Shown: one piece after another, positions 11,974 through 23,118 of the stretch
How the letters are laid out: each line of letters begins with the position of its first letter
Numbering within the stretch: position 1 is the stretch's first letter
Assembly (NCBI GenBank): GCA_014529385.2
Contig: CM043953.1
Span: 88,339,842-88,403,841 of the forward strand
Reading direction: 5' to 3'
Source: Adiantum capillus-veneris
Lineage: Eukaryota; Streptophyta; Polypodiopsida; Polypodiales; Pteridaceae
DNA: 64,000 bases
The notes under the pieces: generated by a model
Told to the model about the DNA's origin: nothing
Databases searched by the model: none
The model's input: only the letters and a program-made list of their open reading frames with translations
Program-made: the position numbers and the translations under genes

Positions 11974-12190
11974 AAAGGCTGTGTGCCAATAAGTGGCGAG
12001 AAGACTAGCCTACAACTAGTATATACAAGAGGTGAGAGAAGACGTCTCTCAACCTATGCTCACTGACTCACTCCAAACACGTGAGTCCTGATGCATGTAT
12101 CGAGTGACGACCTGCATGGCTCCACAATGCACAACATGGTGTAAGGATACAAGTGGAATTATGTGCACGCGTTGCGCGCCAGAAAGAATA
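11974..12190. other. Short spacer beside CopB LTR
   Basis: No coding region. Because the purine tract sits at 11964-11973, this may be the 3' internal edge of a tandem CopB copy on the minus strand, but no RNase H can be read in it. Confidence 0.35.
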
Positions 12191-12213
12191 CATCTCGATT
12201 GAAATGCAAGTCC

Positions 12214-12457
12214 TATGGCCATGGAGTTCGGTGGTAATGCGATTAGAATCAAAGAGAATTTGTCTAAAGTCATTGGGAATGTGTTGGAGGATACAGCTCA
12301 ACCAAAAGATATTCATGTTAGATTTCCCAAGTACTCTCACAAAGCAGAGCAGATTATTGTAGCTAAACAGAAAGGTGGCTCCTTTAGAGAAGTTCCTGTG
12401 GATGTTGAAATGTCCATTGGCAAAATGAGGAAATGGAGCGTGTGTTTAAGCGAGTAA
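12214..12457 (+). pseudogene. Unrecognised short reading frame upstream of the hAT relic
   Basis: An 80-codon plus-strand frame rich in Lys, Ile and Glu, with NLSKVIGNVLEDTAQPKD near its start and HKAEQIIVAKQKGG in the middle. I do not recognise it. It precedes the hAT transposase relic by about 150 bp on the same strand, so it may be an N-terminal part of that element or a captured fragment. No signal peptide or membrane segment is visible. Confidence 0.25.
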
Positions 12458-12559
12458 ATAAGTAATGTTCTCCTTAGACGACTCCTCTTGATGGGCATGC
12501 TTCAATGTCACGAGCGGACCCTAGCACAACTAAATCGTGTAGAGCGTCACTAAAGCCAT

Positions 12560-13400
12560 CCTCAAATGCATGGTGGTAGACTTTGTTCTTGCATACGGTT
12601 GCACCATAGCATTAGATGGATGGACTGACTGTAAAAAAAAATCCATTGATCAATGTGATGCTTATCAACCATAGAGGATCCATGTTCATAGAAGCTATTG
12701 ACACCTCGTTGAAAGAGAAGACAAGCGACTATCTAGCAAGGGTGTACAAGCATGCAATAGCAAGGGCAGGTGGGCCAAAGCACGTGACTACAATCATCAC
12801 AGATAATATATCTAACTACAAGGCTGCAAGAAAGGCTATCCAAGCTAAGTGTCTAGAGATTTACTTGGGTGCCATGTGCAACACATCCTCTTAATTTGCT
12901 AGTCAAAGACATTGGTAAAATGTATTGCATAAAACAAACTCTAATGGATGCAAACCATGTGGTAAAATTTACCAAAGAGCATCAATTTTTGTATGCTCTT
13001 TTTTGAACAAAGTCGCCCAATACAGCTTTATGGATATTGAAGGTGCAACAAGGTTTGCTACCACATACTATATTCTTGCCACTTTGCAAGAAGTGAAGCT
13101 TGCATTGATTAAAACTATAATCAATAAAGGATGGGATGCATGGATCAACAAAGCTATCAGGATGTAGCTACAAGATGTGCACAGCTTTTCAACTCACCAA
13201 TTTTTTTGGCAAAATGCAGAGGATTGTCACTTTATGTTGCATCAAGTGGAAGTTGTGAGACGAGCTGATCGGCATTTGACTTTATGTATACCAAAAAATG
13301 AAACCAGCTTCATCCTAAACGGGCTGCTAATTTGGTGTATGTTTTTTGCAATATGAGATTACTCCATAAGCCTCAAAACATTGTAATAAGAGCAACACAA
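12560..13400 (+). pseudogene. hAT-type transposase relic (DUF659 core and dimerisation tail)
   Basis: Plus-strand frames carry the plant hAT/DUF659 signature: DGWTD-like start with NPLINVMLINHRGSMF (about 12616-12690), then VTTIITDNISNYKAA (about 12780-12835) corresponding to the conserved TDNASN block. Traces of LNLLVKDIGK follow near 12890. Further on, KRAANLVYVFCNMRL (about 13317-13365) matches the C-terminal hAT dimerisation motif. Such proteins cut and paste DNA with 8-bp target duplications. There is no BED finger or terminal inverted repeat that I can identify, and several stops and frameshifts break it, so it is an old truncated copy. Confidence 0.75.
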
Positions 13401-14100
13401 AAGCGCTATGGTTTTGTTCAAACCCATGATGCATGACGATGATGATATGAAATGGGAGATTGCCTTAGAATGCTCAAATATGGATGAAGTAGATGATATG
13501 ATTTGGTGTGTTTGAAACTGATGATGATTTGTGATCTCCATTTTGTAACTTTTTCTTATTTTGGTAATAGTGCATGATGGCGTACAATGCTATGCTACTT
13601 GATGTTCTCTCTCTCTCTCTCTCTCTCGGTTTACAAATAGTTTTGCAATAAGATTTGCAATTGCAATTTGATATAAGACAACGGGTTTTTGAGAATACAA
13701 ATAAGGGGAGATGAGAGGGCAAAATGTAATTCCGAGATTACAAAAAATTTGATACAACACATTGGCTTCTTGAGAAAATAGATGAATTGAAGTGAAGGGG
13801 TGAAATGGTTTTGAGTTTTGAGACTTAAGCAAATAATTGTGCCAATTTGTCTAGCAGGTCATCTATGTGAAACATAACTTTTAAGCTTAGAAGGTTGGTA
13901 TGCAGGTCCTTGTTGTGAAGGACCACCCTCATTTGGCAAGGGTCCATACAAGGAGGCATATTGTTGAAGCTTTGCTTGGGCTTACACTAGCTCTATCTCA
14001 AGCTCAAGTATTCGGCCGTGTAGCATGTCAGGTGTCTCTCCTTGGCTTACAACTTTTCGTTCCTAACTTGCTAATCCAATGACTGTCTCTGACTCTTCAG
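13401..14100. other. Spacer with a CT microsatellite
   Basis: No recognisable gene. A CT run lies at about 13606-13627. A 60-codon plus frame at 13900-14082 matches nothing I know. Confidence 0.5.
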
Positions 14101-14386
14101 CTAGTGTTCCTTGGGAAATCTGACCAATCCACCCGTCTCCCTAGGATGTCGTAGACATAGCATTGTTGTATGAAGTAGATTGCCATTTGGTTGTTGTTTG
14201 GCATACATCTCTCTCATTCTATGAATCTTCTTATCAATACTCGTGCTAGTCCTTTGTGTTGCAAATACAATAGCTTTACTAGAGATGTATCTTTTGTATT
14301 GTCCGCTGACTTGAAATAATTTTTGTCGCACAAATTGATTTGGGCAAAGCTTCCTGCACTCCTTGAGGATGAGTGGCTCACCCTGC
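14101..14386 (-). pseudogene. Unrecognised ORF, C-terminal part, cut by CopC
   Basis: A minus-strand frame open from the CopC insertion point down to a stop at 14101 (about 95 codons). It is Lys/Arg-rich, with RQKLFQVSGQYKRYISS and DKKIHRMREMYAKQQPNG. It is in phase with the open frame at 19723-19841 once CopC and one copy of the CCTGC target duplication are set aside, giving about 134 residues. I recognise no family. It could be a host gene, a fragment of one, or part of an older element. Confidence 0.45.
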
Positions 14387-14613
14387 TGTTACCATATACA
14401 TGTGGTAGTGATGTGTGTGAACACACTAGGACCGCCGGGGCATTTTTTCCCTCTTTAGGAGGTTTTTTCCCTCGTGCATTGTATATGCGCCCATCACTCT
14501 AGGGCTATCTATCTTTCCATTGCACACTAAGTAACATACTCTCAGTTGTGTGCCTTGAGCTTCCTTTGTCTTCTCCAAGCTGTGTGCGTTTCTCTGCAAC
14601 CCTAATTCCAACA
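14387..14613 (+). repeat. CopC 5' LTR (227 bp)
   Basis: Matches 19490-19717 with few differences. TATATG near 14480 is a possible TATA site. It ends CAACA and is followed by a damaged PBS (CGTATCATAGC, 14616-14626) because the LTR/PBS block is duplicated downstream. Confidence 0.93.
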
Positions 14614-14674
14614 ACTCGTATCATAGCAGGTTGCGTCCTCCCGGGCTTAGTCACCAGCTGCTCCAGCACACGCC

Positions 14675-14863
14675 ACTAGGACCGCCGGGGCATTTTTTCC
14701 CTCTTTAGGAGGTTTTTCCCCTCGTGCATTGTATATATGCCCATCACTCTAAGGCTATCTATCTTTCCATTGCACACTAAGTAACATACTCTCAGTTGTG
14801 TGCCTTGAGATTCCTTTGTCTTCTCCAAGCTGTGTGCGTTTTTGTGCAACCCTAATTCCAACA
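14675..14863 (+). repeat. CopC second, partial LTR copy (tandem duplication)
   Basis: Starts at ACTAGGACCGCCGGGG, matching 14426 onward, and runs to CCAACA at 14863. Each of the two copies is followed by a PBS and the same CTCCCGGGCTTAGTCACCA leader. The offset is 249 bp. This is a tandem duplication of the R/U5, PBS and leader region. Confidence 0.9.
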
Positions 14864-14865
14864 AT

Positions 14866-14877
14866 TGGTATCAGAGC
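14866..14877 (+). other. CopC primer-binding site (tRNA-iMet)
   Basis: TGGTATCAGAGC, an exact plant initiator tRNA-Met complement, lies two bases after the second LTR end. Confidence 0.88.
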
Positions 14878-15211
14878 AGGTTGCGTCCTCCCGGGCTTAG
14901 TCACCAACTGCTCCAGCATACGCCTGCTCACTTTCTTCAATTTTTGTGAGCTTTGGCGAGTGTTCGTAGGTCCAAAAAAATTTGGGAGAGCTCGTGGAGC
15001 TTAATCCTCTCAGATTTTTGATTCGGGCTCATTTTGGCCTCCGTTTCCACTACAACTAGGTTTGTGCAAACAATTTTGTCATTTTGTGCAGAACTTCTGT
15101 CAGTGCCAAATACTGTATAACATGTCGCATACAGTCTAATGTAGCACATGTTGATCTCACTCAATTTCTCCTCATTCTGGGCAGTTTTCGCATTAGGTGC
15201 ATGCATTTTTC

Positions 15212-16140
15212 ATGGCTGACAACAACACAGATGTGTTCAAGATGTTTGTTGCTGCTAGGACAGATTGGATGGGGACAATTACCCTATGTGGCCTTACATG
15301 ATGCAACATGTTCTTGTGTCAAAGGGCGTCTGGAATATTATGCAGGGCATTGATGTACGTCCTAGTTTTGAGGATGTAGGCGATATTGAGGATGTGGCAG
15401 GTCTTGCTACAAGGATTGCTGCTACTAGCGTTGTTTTGCCTACAGTAGAACAAGCTCGTTGGTTGGGATGTAAAGGATGAAGAGGCTCATGCATTGATCG
15501 TGTTGTCTGTGAAGCGCACCATTACTCCTCACATTCGTTCAGTGAAATTTTCCAAACAGGCTTGGGATATTCTAGCAGGTATTTATGCAAGCTGCAATGA
15601 GGCTAAAATTGCTTTGCTACGTAAAGAGATGGAATCAAAGATTATGCATGAGGAAGATAATATGGACACTTTCCTTACTGGTGTCAACGATATCAATGAG
15701 CAACTTATTTCTGAAGGTGAAGTCATTTCAGACAGCTCCCTTGTGCAGACTATTCTTGATGCCTTACTAGATTCTTACTAGACTTTTGCTAGTACTTGGA
15801 GACTTATGACATAAGGAAATCCTGAAGTTGTCAAGTTGATGCATTATGCACATTGCTGCTGCAAGAGTCACTTTCCAGAAAAAATGGGACTACGCAGCGT
15901 GCAGTGGAACAGGCTTTTATTGCTTCTCAAAGAAAGGGTGGTAACAACAATGCAACCACTTCTTATGGTTCTGCTGCAAGTGGCAAAACTTTTGTTCCTA
16001 ATGCTTCTGGTGGCAGCAATTCATCTGGAAATTCTGGTGATAAGGGCAAAAAGAAGATGTGTTGACATTATTGTAAGGCTAATGATCACTTGATCAAGCA
16101 ATCTCCTAAGTTGAAACCCAAAGAGGCTAAGAAGAAAGAG
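15212..16140 (+). pseudogene. gag: CopC gag with decayed zinc knuckle
   Basis: The likely start is the ATG at 15212 (MADNNTDVFK). A one-base shift near 15258 moves the frame into the DGDNYPMWPYMMQHVL block, the typical copia gag N-terminus. Another shift near 15460 leads to 15494-15781 (KQAWDILAGIY, then MDTFLTGVNDINEQL), the UBN2 gag core. A TAG at 15779-15781 fits a lost CAG codon. The nucleocapsid follows at 15853-16110 with a Ser/Gly/Asn-rich linker. The zinc knuckle begins MC-stop-HYCKANDH and its last cysteine is serine, so RNA binding is probably lost. Confidence 0.85.
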
Positions 16141-16141
16141 G

Positions 16142-17515
16142 GTGTCCACTGCAAATGCTGGTTCCACTACAAATGTAGCCATTGTTGAGTCTTCTATGAA
16201 AGGATACTGTGTTGTTGATGTTAATGCAAAATGGGCTTTTAGTGCAGAGTGCACTTACAATCCTGTTGTCCATGATGCATGCATGTCAATTGCTGCAGAT
16301 TTACATGTGTGGTATTTTGACAATGGTTCTACAAAGCACATTACCTCACATCGTGAATTGTTCACCTCTCTCGAGTCTGTCTTTCATGGGAATTCAATCA
16401 CTTGTGCCAACAATGCCTCTTATCTGGTTGAAGGAGTTGGAAAGATTGTGCTTACTACTGCAAATGGCAGTTCTTTCACACTTGTTCATGCACTTTATGT
16501 ACTTGGGATCAAGAAGAATCTTTTGTTTGTTTCTGCACTTGCTAGACTTGGACTTGTAGTCAAATTTGTGGATGATAGATGTACAGTTCATGATCTCAGT
16601 TTTGGTGATGAAATTGTTGCATCTGGCCTTTTGTGCTGTGGGCTGTATAAGCTCACTTTGTATGACAAGTGTGGATAAAATTTTACAAATGCAATTGCAG
16701 ATTCAAGGGCTATTTCAGATGCAACACTGTGGCATGCATGTTTTGGGCATCTAAATTTTGCTAGTTTTCTGCGTTTGCCAAAATCTGATATGGTTGCTTC
16801 TTTGCCACCTCTTGAAGCACCTGTCAAACATGTTTGTGAAGGCTGTATTTTGAGTAAAATGCAACATTCTCATTTAGGGCCACATACAAGTTGCAGCTTG
16901 TGCATATTGATGTTTGTGGACCCATGCAAACTCCGTCCTTGGGAAATTACCTTTACTTCGTGACTTTCATTGATGATTTCTCCAGGCATGCATGGGTATT
17001 TCTGCTTAAACCAAAGTCCGAAGTTTTTATGTGCTTCAGACAATTTCTGGCTATGGTTAGAAATGTATGGAAATGTACTATGGGCACCCTCCGTTCCGAT
17101 CGAGGAGGGGAGTATATGTCTCATGAATTTAGTGCATTTCTCGCTAGTTGTCACATAAAACACCAATCTACAGTGCCTTATACACCTCATCAAAATGGTG
17201 TTGCTGAGAGGAAAAACATGTCACTTACAAAAATGGCACGATGTATGGTCAAAAGTCAAGCTTTTCCGCATTCTTTTTGGCTTGAGGCCATCATGTGTGC
17301 CACTTATGTACTTAACAGGTGTCCTAGAAAAGCATTGCAGTCTATTACTCCATATGAATCATGGCATGATATTTCCTTCAATTGAGCACATGCGTGTTTT
17401 TGGCTGTTTGGCATATGCTTTGGTGCCACAAACACAACGCAGAAAATTGGATGATAAGGCTGTCAATTGTATTTTTGTTGGTTATAGTGCTAAAAGCAAA
17501 GGTTATAGGTTGTAG
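16142..17515 (+). pseudogene. pol: CopC protease, gag-pre-integrase and integrase
   Basis: Protease region in 16142-16678 shows WYFDNGSTKHITSHRELF, so the active-site triplet is D-N-G rather than D-S/T-G. Gag-pre-integrase follows from about 16690 (ATLWHACFGHLNF, then CEGCILSKM), separated by a TAA near 16676. Integrase core at 16891-17385 has HIDVCGP, RSDRGGEY and NGVAERKN, giving the D, D, E triad. A frameshift near 17380 continues it at 17386-17515 (EHMRVFGCLAYA). The integrase inserts element cDNA. Frameshifts make this copy non-functional. Confidence 0.9.
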
Positions 17516-17536
17516 CATTCGCAAACAAAGCGTATT

Positions 17537-19285
17537 TTGGTTTCACGGGATGTAGTGTTTGTGGAAGATTCTGTTCAACCCTTGATGTCATGTACTAAAG
17601 ACAGTAATGTAAGCTCACATGACATTTATGACACTTTGTTGCCTCTTTTCAGTGGTGGGAGTTCGAATGTAAATTCCAATGAGGAAAATGTACAGCCTAT
17701 GGGGGTTTTCAAAAATGTTACAGATCAGCCTATTGCTGATGCAAATGTACATGATGTACTTGATGAGGAAAGGGCTGAAAATGAGCATGCTAGAAGTATG
17801 CCAAAATGGCTGGTGCATACATTGCATGACAGTCAATTGGATGCACCTTTGTCTAGTCGTACTCGTTTAGGCTCTGGCCATGCATCTTATGCATCAGATT
17901 GTTATGCTTTGGCTATGTCTAGCTTACATGATGCTGAGGAACCTCTGTCTTTTGATGAAACACAGAATTCAAAATATTGGGTCGTTGCCATGCAATCAGA
18001 ATATGATGCACTTATAGAAAATGACACATGGACTTTATGTTATTTGCCTCCTGGCAAAAAGGCCATTGGTACGGAGTGGGTTTGCAAGTTGAAACGCAAG
18101 CCATATGGTGAGATCGATCGCCATAAGGCTCGACTTGTTGCAAAGGGTTATGCAAAGCAAAAAGGCATAGATTATGAAGAGACTTTTGCTCCCACTTGTC
18201 GTATGACTATTGTGCGTTTTCTATGTGCATTCGCAACTCATTTTGGTCGGGATGTACATGATACATCAATCAGACATTGTTACTGCTTTCTTGAATGGTG
18301 ACATATTTGAGGAAGTTTATGTAACGCAGCCTCGCGGTTTTGTCAAGAAAGGACAAGACGACAAAGTGTGCAGATGTAAGAAGGCTTTGTATGGGTTGAA
18401 GCAATCTCCTTGTGCTTGGTATGAGAAAGCTGACAGTCATTTGGTCAAACGAGGCTTTTGTAACAGTCCAACAAAAAGGGCATTGTATGTAAAGCGTGAG
18501 GGTGATGTACTTCTCAGTGTGGTTCTTTATGTAGATGATATGCTGATCACTGGACCAAATGAGAGTCATATTGCTGATTTGAATGCTACTTTCAAGATGA
18601 AAGATTTGGGGCTGTTGCATCATTACTTGGGCATACAGTTTAGGCAGTGTGATGGTGGTATTGCCTTGTGTTAGAAAAGTTACATAGAGACATTGCTATG
18701 CAAGTTTGGACTTGAGGATTGCAAACCTATTGCCACTCCCATGGAAACATGTTTAAAATTAGTCTTCATGATGCTGGTGATCCTGTAGATGTCACTCTTT
18801 ACCAAACTGATGTTGGATTCCTCATTTATGTATGCAACACGAGGTCGGATATTTAGTTTGCAGTCTCACAGGTCAACAGATTTATGCATAGCCAAGGGTC
18901 TAAGCATTGGCAAGCTGTCAAGAGGATTTTCCACTACCTTAGTGGCACTTTACATCTTGGCTTATATTATCTCAAGGGGGGATCATTGCCGCCAAACTTG
19001 CATGCTTTTTCGGACTCAAATTGGGCTGGCTGTTTTGACACGCGAGTGTCCACAAGTGGTTTTTGTTTCATGCTTGGCAGTTCATGTATATCAAGGTTGA
19101 GCAAGAAGCAACCTACTGTGGCCACTTCTAATTGTGAGGCTGAGTTTAGGGCAGTCTTCACAGCTACGTTGAGTGTGTATGGCTCAGACGCCTTATGGCT
19201 GATTTGGATGTTGGAAAGGGCACTACCAACACTATCTACATTGACAGTCAAAGCGCATTGCCACTATGTCAGGGAGAGGCTCTGA
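17537..19285 (+). pseudogene. pol: CopC reverse transcriptase and RNase H
   Basis: A linker precedes RT, which starts near 17950 (KYWVVAMQSEYDAL). It shows GTEWVCKLK, HKARLVAKGYAKQKGIDYEETFAP, a frameshift near 18250, then LYGLKQSPCAWYEKAD and the catalytic YVDDMLITG at about 18526-18552. A stop at 18672 fits a lost CAG. RNase H is at 18884-19285 with HWQAVKRIFHYLSGTLHLGL, SDSNWAGC and SNCEAEFRAV. Domain order is complete; at least four lesions prevent expression as one protein. Confidence 0.9.
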
Positions 19286-19489
19286 GCAGGAGAGATCATC
19301 TTGGCTTATGTGCCAACACAAGACAACCTTGCAGATCTTTTCACAAAGGCATTGTCTCGTGAGAAGCTCGAAGCTTTCCGCAAAGCTTTGGGCTTACTCC
19401 CCTTTGTGGACTGATCATGTCCTCAGGGCATGGCACTTCCCTTTACTCATGTGCCAGCTCTTGTTCACCGCATCACTTCAGGGGGGATG

Positions 19490-19717
19490 TGTTACCATAT
19501 ACATGTGGTAGTGATGTGTGTGAACACACTAGGATCATCGGGGCATTTTTTTCCTCTTTAGGAGGGTTTTTCCCCCGTGCATTGTATATACACCCATCAC
19601 TCTAGGGCTATCTATCTTTCAAATTGCACACTAAGTAACATACTCTCAGTTGTGTGCCTTGAGCTTCCTTTGTCTTCTCCAAGCTGTGTGCGTTTCTCTG
19701 CAACCCTAATTTCAACA
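19490..19717 (+). repeat. CopC 3' LTR (228 bp)
   Basis: Begins TGTTACC directly after the AGGGGGGATG purine tract and ends TTCAACA, followed by the CCTGC target duplication. Differences from the 5' LTR are scattered base changes, for example GATCATCGGGG versus GACCGCCGGGG. Confidence 0.95.
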
Positions 19718-19722
19718 CCTGC

Positions 19723-19841
19723 AACCAAGATTTATCCTCCTCGATGATGGCAATAGCTGTGAGGTTCTTCTTTGTCCCATATTTCTTTCTCTCTTCTTTA
19801 AATATTGGTCGAGCTTCAACATGGTTGAGTTCTTCTTCCAT
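19723..19841 (-). pseudogene. Unrecognised ORF, N-terminal part, cut by CopC
   Basis: The ATG at 19841 follows an in-frame TGA a few codons upstream. The first ~40 residues are charged (EEELNHVEARPIFKEERKK) and run into the CopC insertion point. It joins in phase with 14101-14386 when CopC is removed. Upstream, the frames 19842-19970 look like decayed continuation. Function unknown. Confidence 0.45.
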
Positions 19842-20379
19842 ATATGCAAATCAAGTGAACATGTCACGATTAGAGTTCTCAAGGATTGAGTCAATATGTC
19901 ATCATGTTGAAGCCACTTATTCATTACCACCTATTCAGTTATACCTAGCATCATGTTGCAAGAAAGAGATAAAATAACTTAATCAATTATATAATTTATA
20001 TTTTCCAATAGATACGATACAAAAATTAGATCATGATTTTGGTTTCACTTTAGTCATCAGCTGTTTGGAGACCAAAAGTCATTACAATGTCGCAACCCAC
20101 TCTATGGGCACTTTTAGACAAAGAGAGAGGTCAAAGGCGTTAGGCCGGGTTGAGGGATTATTTCTCTTATCACTCCGAAGGTGTGTAAGTACATTGCTCA
20201 AAAAATCCCTCTTGTTTGCTCGTGGGGCACTGGCATGCACTTTAAGAGCGGTTTACAAGTATGGCCCATGAGAAAACATCCATGGCTTTAGTCCGGGGTG
20301 GGGGGACTAGTATATATATACTTGGAGATGGCCCATGGAAAATATCTCTCACTTTGCTTTCCTGCAAATTGTGGACAAG
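19842..20379. other. Spacer without a clear gene
   Basis: Possible decayed upstream part of the split ORF (to about 19970), then sequence with no recognisable gene or repeat. Confidence 0.4.
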
Positions 20380-21260
20380 AAAAAAGTGGGCTATAGTTTT
20401 TGTCTTTGTGCATGACCCTCAATCTAGAATGCCTGTATAGACGCCCTTTTAGCCAAAATGGAGCATCATGTTGCAAGAGTGGAAATCATTGTGGAAGTAG
20501 TCATGCGCATGCAGATATTTTAGAGTTTGGAGAAGAGCATTAATAATTTGCAAAATTCTATATTGGAATAGCTCTAGTGTTCCTTTAGTGGTTACGTAAT
20601 TGTAAATGGCAGGTTCATTGCCATCATTATTACACTCTTTTATCAATTGTTGTAGTGTACAATGGATCTTTAAAGGTAGGATGGATGACACCACATGCTT
20701 CACATGTGCCCATCTTCCCTCTCCTAGCTGTGGAGCTTATATGTTGAAGATAGTAGTATCTGGCAAAAGATGTAAAACAAGGGAGTGATCTAAAGCGATA
20801 GCGGTTGATGCAGCATGCTCGACTCTAATGGCAAGCGACTCCTGGACTTCAACAACATTGGAAGAGTTGTCTTTCACTCTCACACACTTTAATGATCTTT
20901 CAAGCTTCTCCTTGCTCTTGAACTCAATATACAACTATTGCACAAGCTATATGCGAGTAGCTAGCTCGACATAGTAGTGATATTAGGATTCTTTAGCTCC
21001 TAAATAGTCTTTGCGATCTGCCCAATAGTCTGCTTGGCCATGTTCGATAATGAACCTAATGGCATGAGTGATATGTCAAAAGCATCGGGCATAATTACGA
21101 TCTAAAGCTGCTCAAATACAAACTTGTTTAAAGTCTCTATAAACTGGTAATAATGCTTCGAAGCTACATGATTTAGACAACACCAAAGATTGGTCTCTAA
21201 CATGTGGTGAAAGTGTCACACTATAACCTCAGAGATGAACTTCTACTGATGTTTCGCCAG
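20380..21260 (-). pseudogene. Protein-kinase-like pseudogene
   Basis: The minus strand carries LLQTLKYLHAHDYFHNDFHS followed by CNMML near 20470-20545. This matches a kinase catalytic loop with H-N-D and a downstream Asn, though the usual HRD is HND. Upstream (20950-21260) frames read a helical segment with HMLETNLWCCLNHV and DAFDISLMPLGSLSNMAKQTIGQI, resembling the N-terminal helical part of plant kinase-like proteins. At several points where glutamine would fit, the codon is TAA or TAG. No glycine loop or DFG is readable, so kinase activity is not expected. It could be a retro-copy or a host gene relic. Confidence 0.55.
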
Positions 21261-22049
<789 letters not shown>

Positions 22050-22050
<1 letters not shown>

Positions 22051-22650
22051 ATTGGTAGTTTTATCAATCTAGTGCCTGATGAAGTGTGTGGAATTCAAAA
22101 CACAACCACCAATGGACAACTTAACAATCTTAGATGTAGGTATCCAAGACAACACCAAGTCATCTAGTGATGAACAATGCCGTATCTATGGATTAAGAAG
22201 TACAAATGGATGCGTCATACTAAGGTGAAGAGGACATCGGTATGCATCTCTCCACTCCTAGGGAGAGAGAGTTAACCCTTGTATTTCTATGTAGTATCTC
22301 TATGTAGTACTAGCGATAATGTGATCTAATCTAGCCCCTGATGAAGTGTGTGCAACTCACAACACAACCACCAACGGACAACTTAACAATCTAAGATGCA
22401 AGCCAAGCATCGTATGCATCTACATCCAAGTCATACAAGACAACACCACGTCATCTAATGATGAATAATGGTGTGTCAATGGAGTACAAAGAACAAGGGT
22501 AACTAGTGATGAACAATGGTGTGTCAATGGAGTGCAAAGCACACAAGGGTAACTGGTGTGTCACACAAGGATGAAGAGGGCATGAAGCATGATATCTGCA
22601 CTCCCTGGTTTATGGGCATCACCCTTGTGTTTCTATGTAGTACTAATGAT
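22050..22650. repeat. Imperfect tandem repeats
   Basis: The block GATGAAGTGTGTG, ACACAACCACCAA, GGACAACTTAACAATCT occurs at about 22077 and again about 261 bp later at 22338. Shorter units with GTGATGAACAATGGTGTGTCAATGGAGT recur at about 22463 and 22507. The segments around 22800-23000 also repeat ATATGGCTGCACACCAC three times. No coding region is evident. Confidence 0.75.
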
Positions 22651-23118
22651 AATGCATCTTGATCTAAAACTATGAACCCTATAGGCCACTCTGAGAGGTG
22701 TAGCATCATGCCTACTCCACTCCATGAGTGGACCACTAAATTCTAACTCAGCTTTGTGATGAGAGATAAACTACTGCACCACATTAGTGAGGATTTAAGT
22801 TTGTCCTGAAACCCCCCTAGAGGGGACCATATGGCTGCACACTAGGGGAAGAGGTACAAAATTCTACTCACTTCTACAATGAGATATATGGCTGCACACC
22901 ACGGGAGAGGTACTAAATTTTACTCACTTCTGGAGTGATCCATATGGCTACACACCACAAAGTGACCTGTTGGCTTGACCTATAGTCTACACGCCAACTC
23001 TATGGTGAGAGAGTAACTGTTACACCACACGAGGCACAACGGACAAAAAAAAGTTAGTAGTCATGAAATCTAAGTTAAAAATTGTACCTAAATACTGCTC
23101 GTGTTGTTGGTGGTCATA

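Larger units (their letters stand above)
14387..19717 (+). mobile_element. CopC: full-length Ty1/copia LTR retrotransposon
   Basis: LTRs at 14387-14613 and 19490-19717 begin TGTTACCATATACATG and end CAACA. They are flanked by a perfect 5-bp target duplication, CCTGC (14382-14386 and 19718-19722). A PBS for initiator tRNA-Met (14866-14877) and a PPT (AGGGGGGATG just before 19490) bracket gag, protease, integrase, RT and RNase H in canonical copia order on the plus strand. The coding part has several frameshifts and stops. The 5' end carries a 249-bp tandem duplication of LTR, PBS and leader. It interrupts the unrecognised ORF 14101-14386/19723-19841. Confidence 0.95.
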
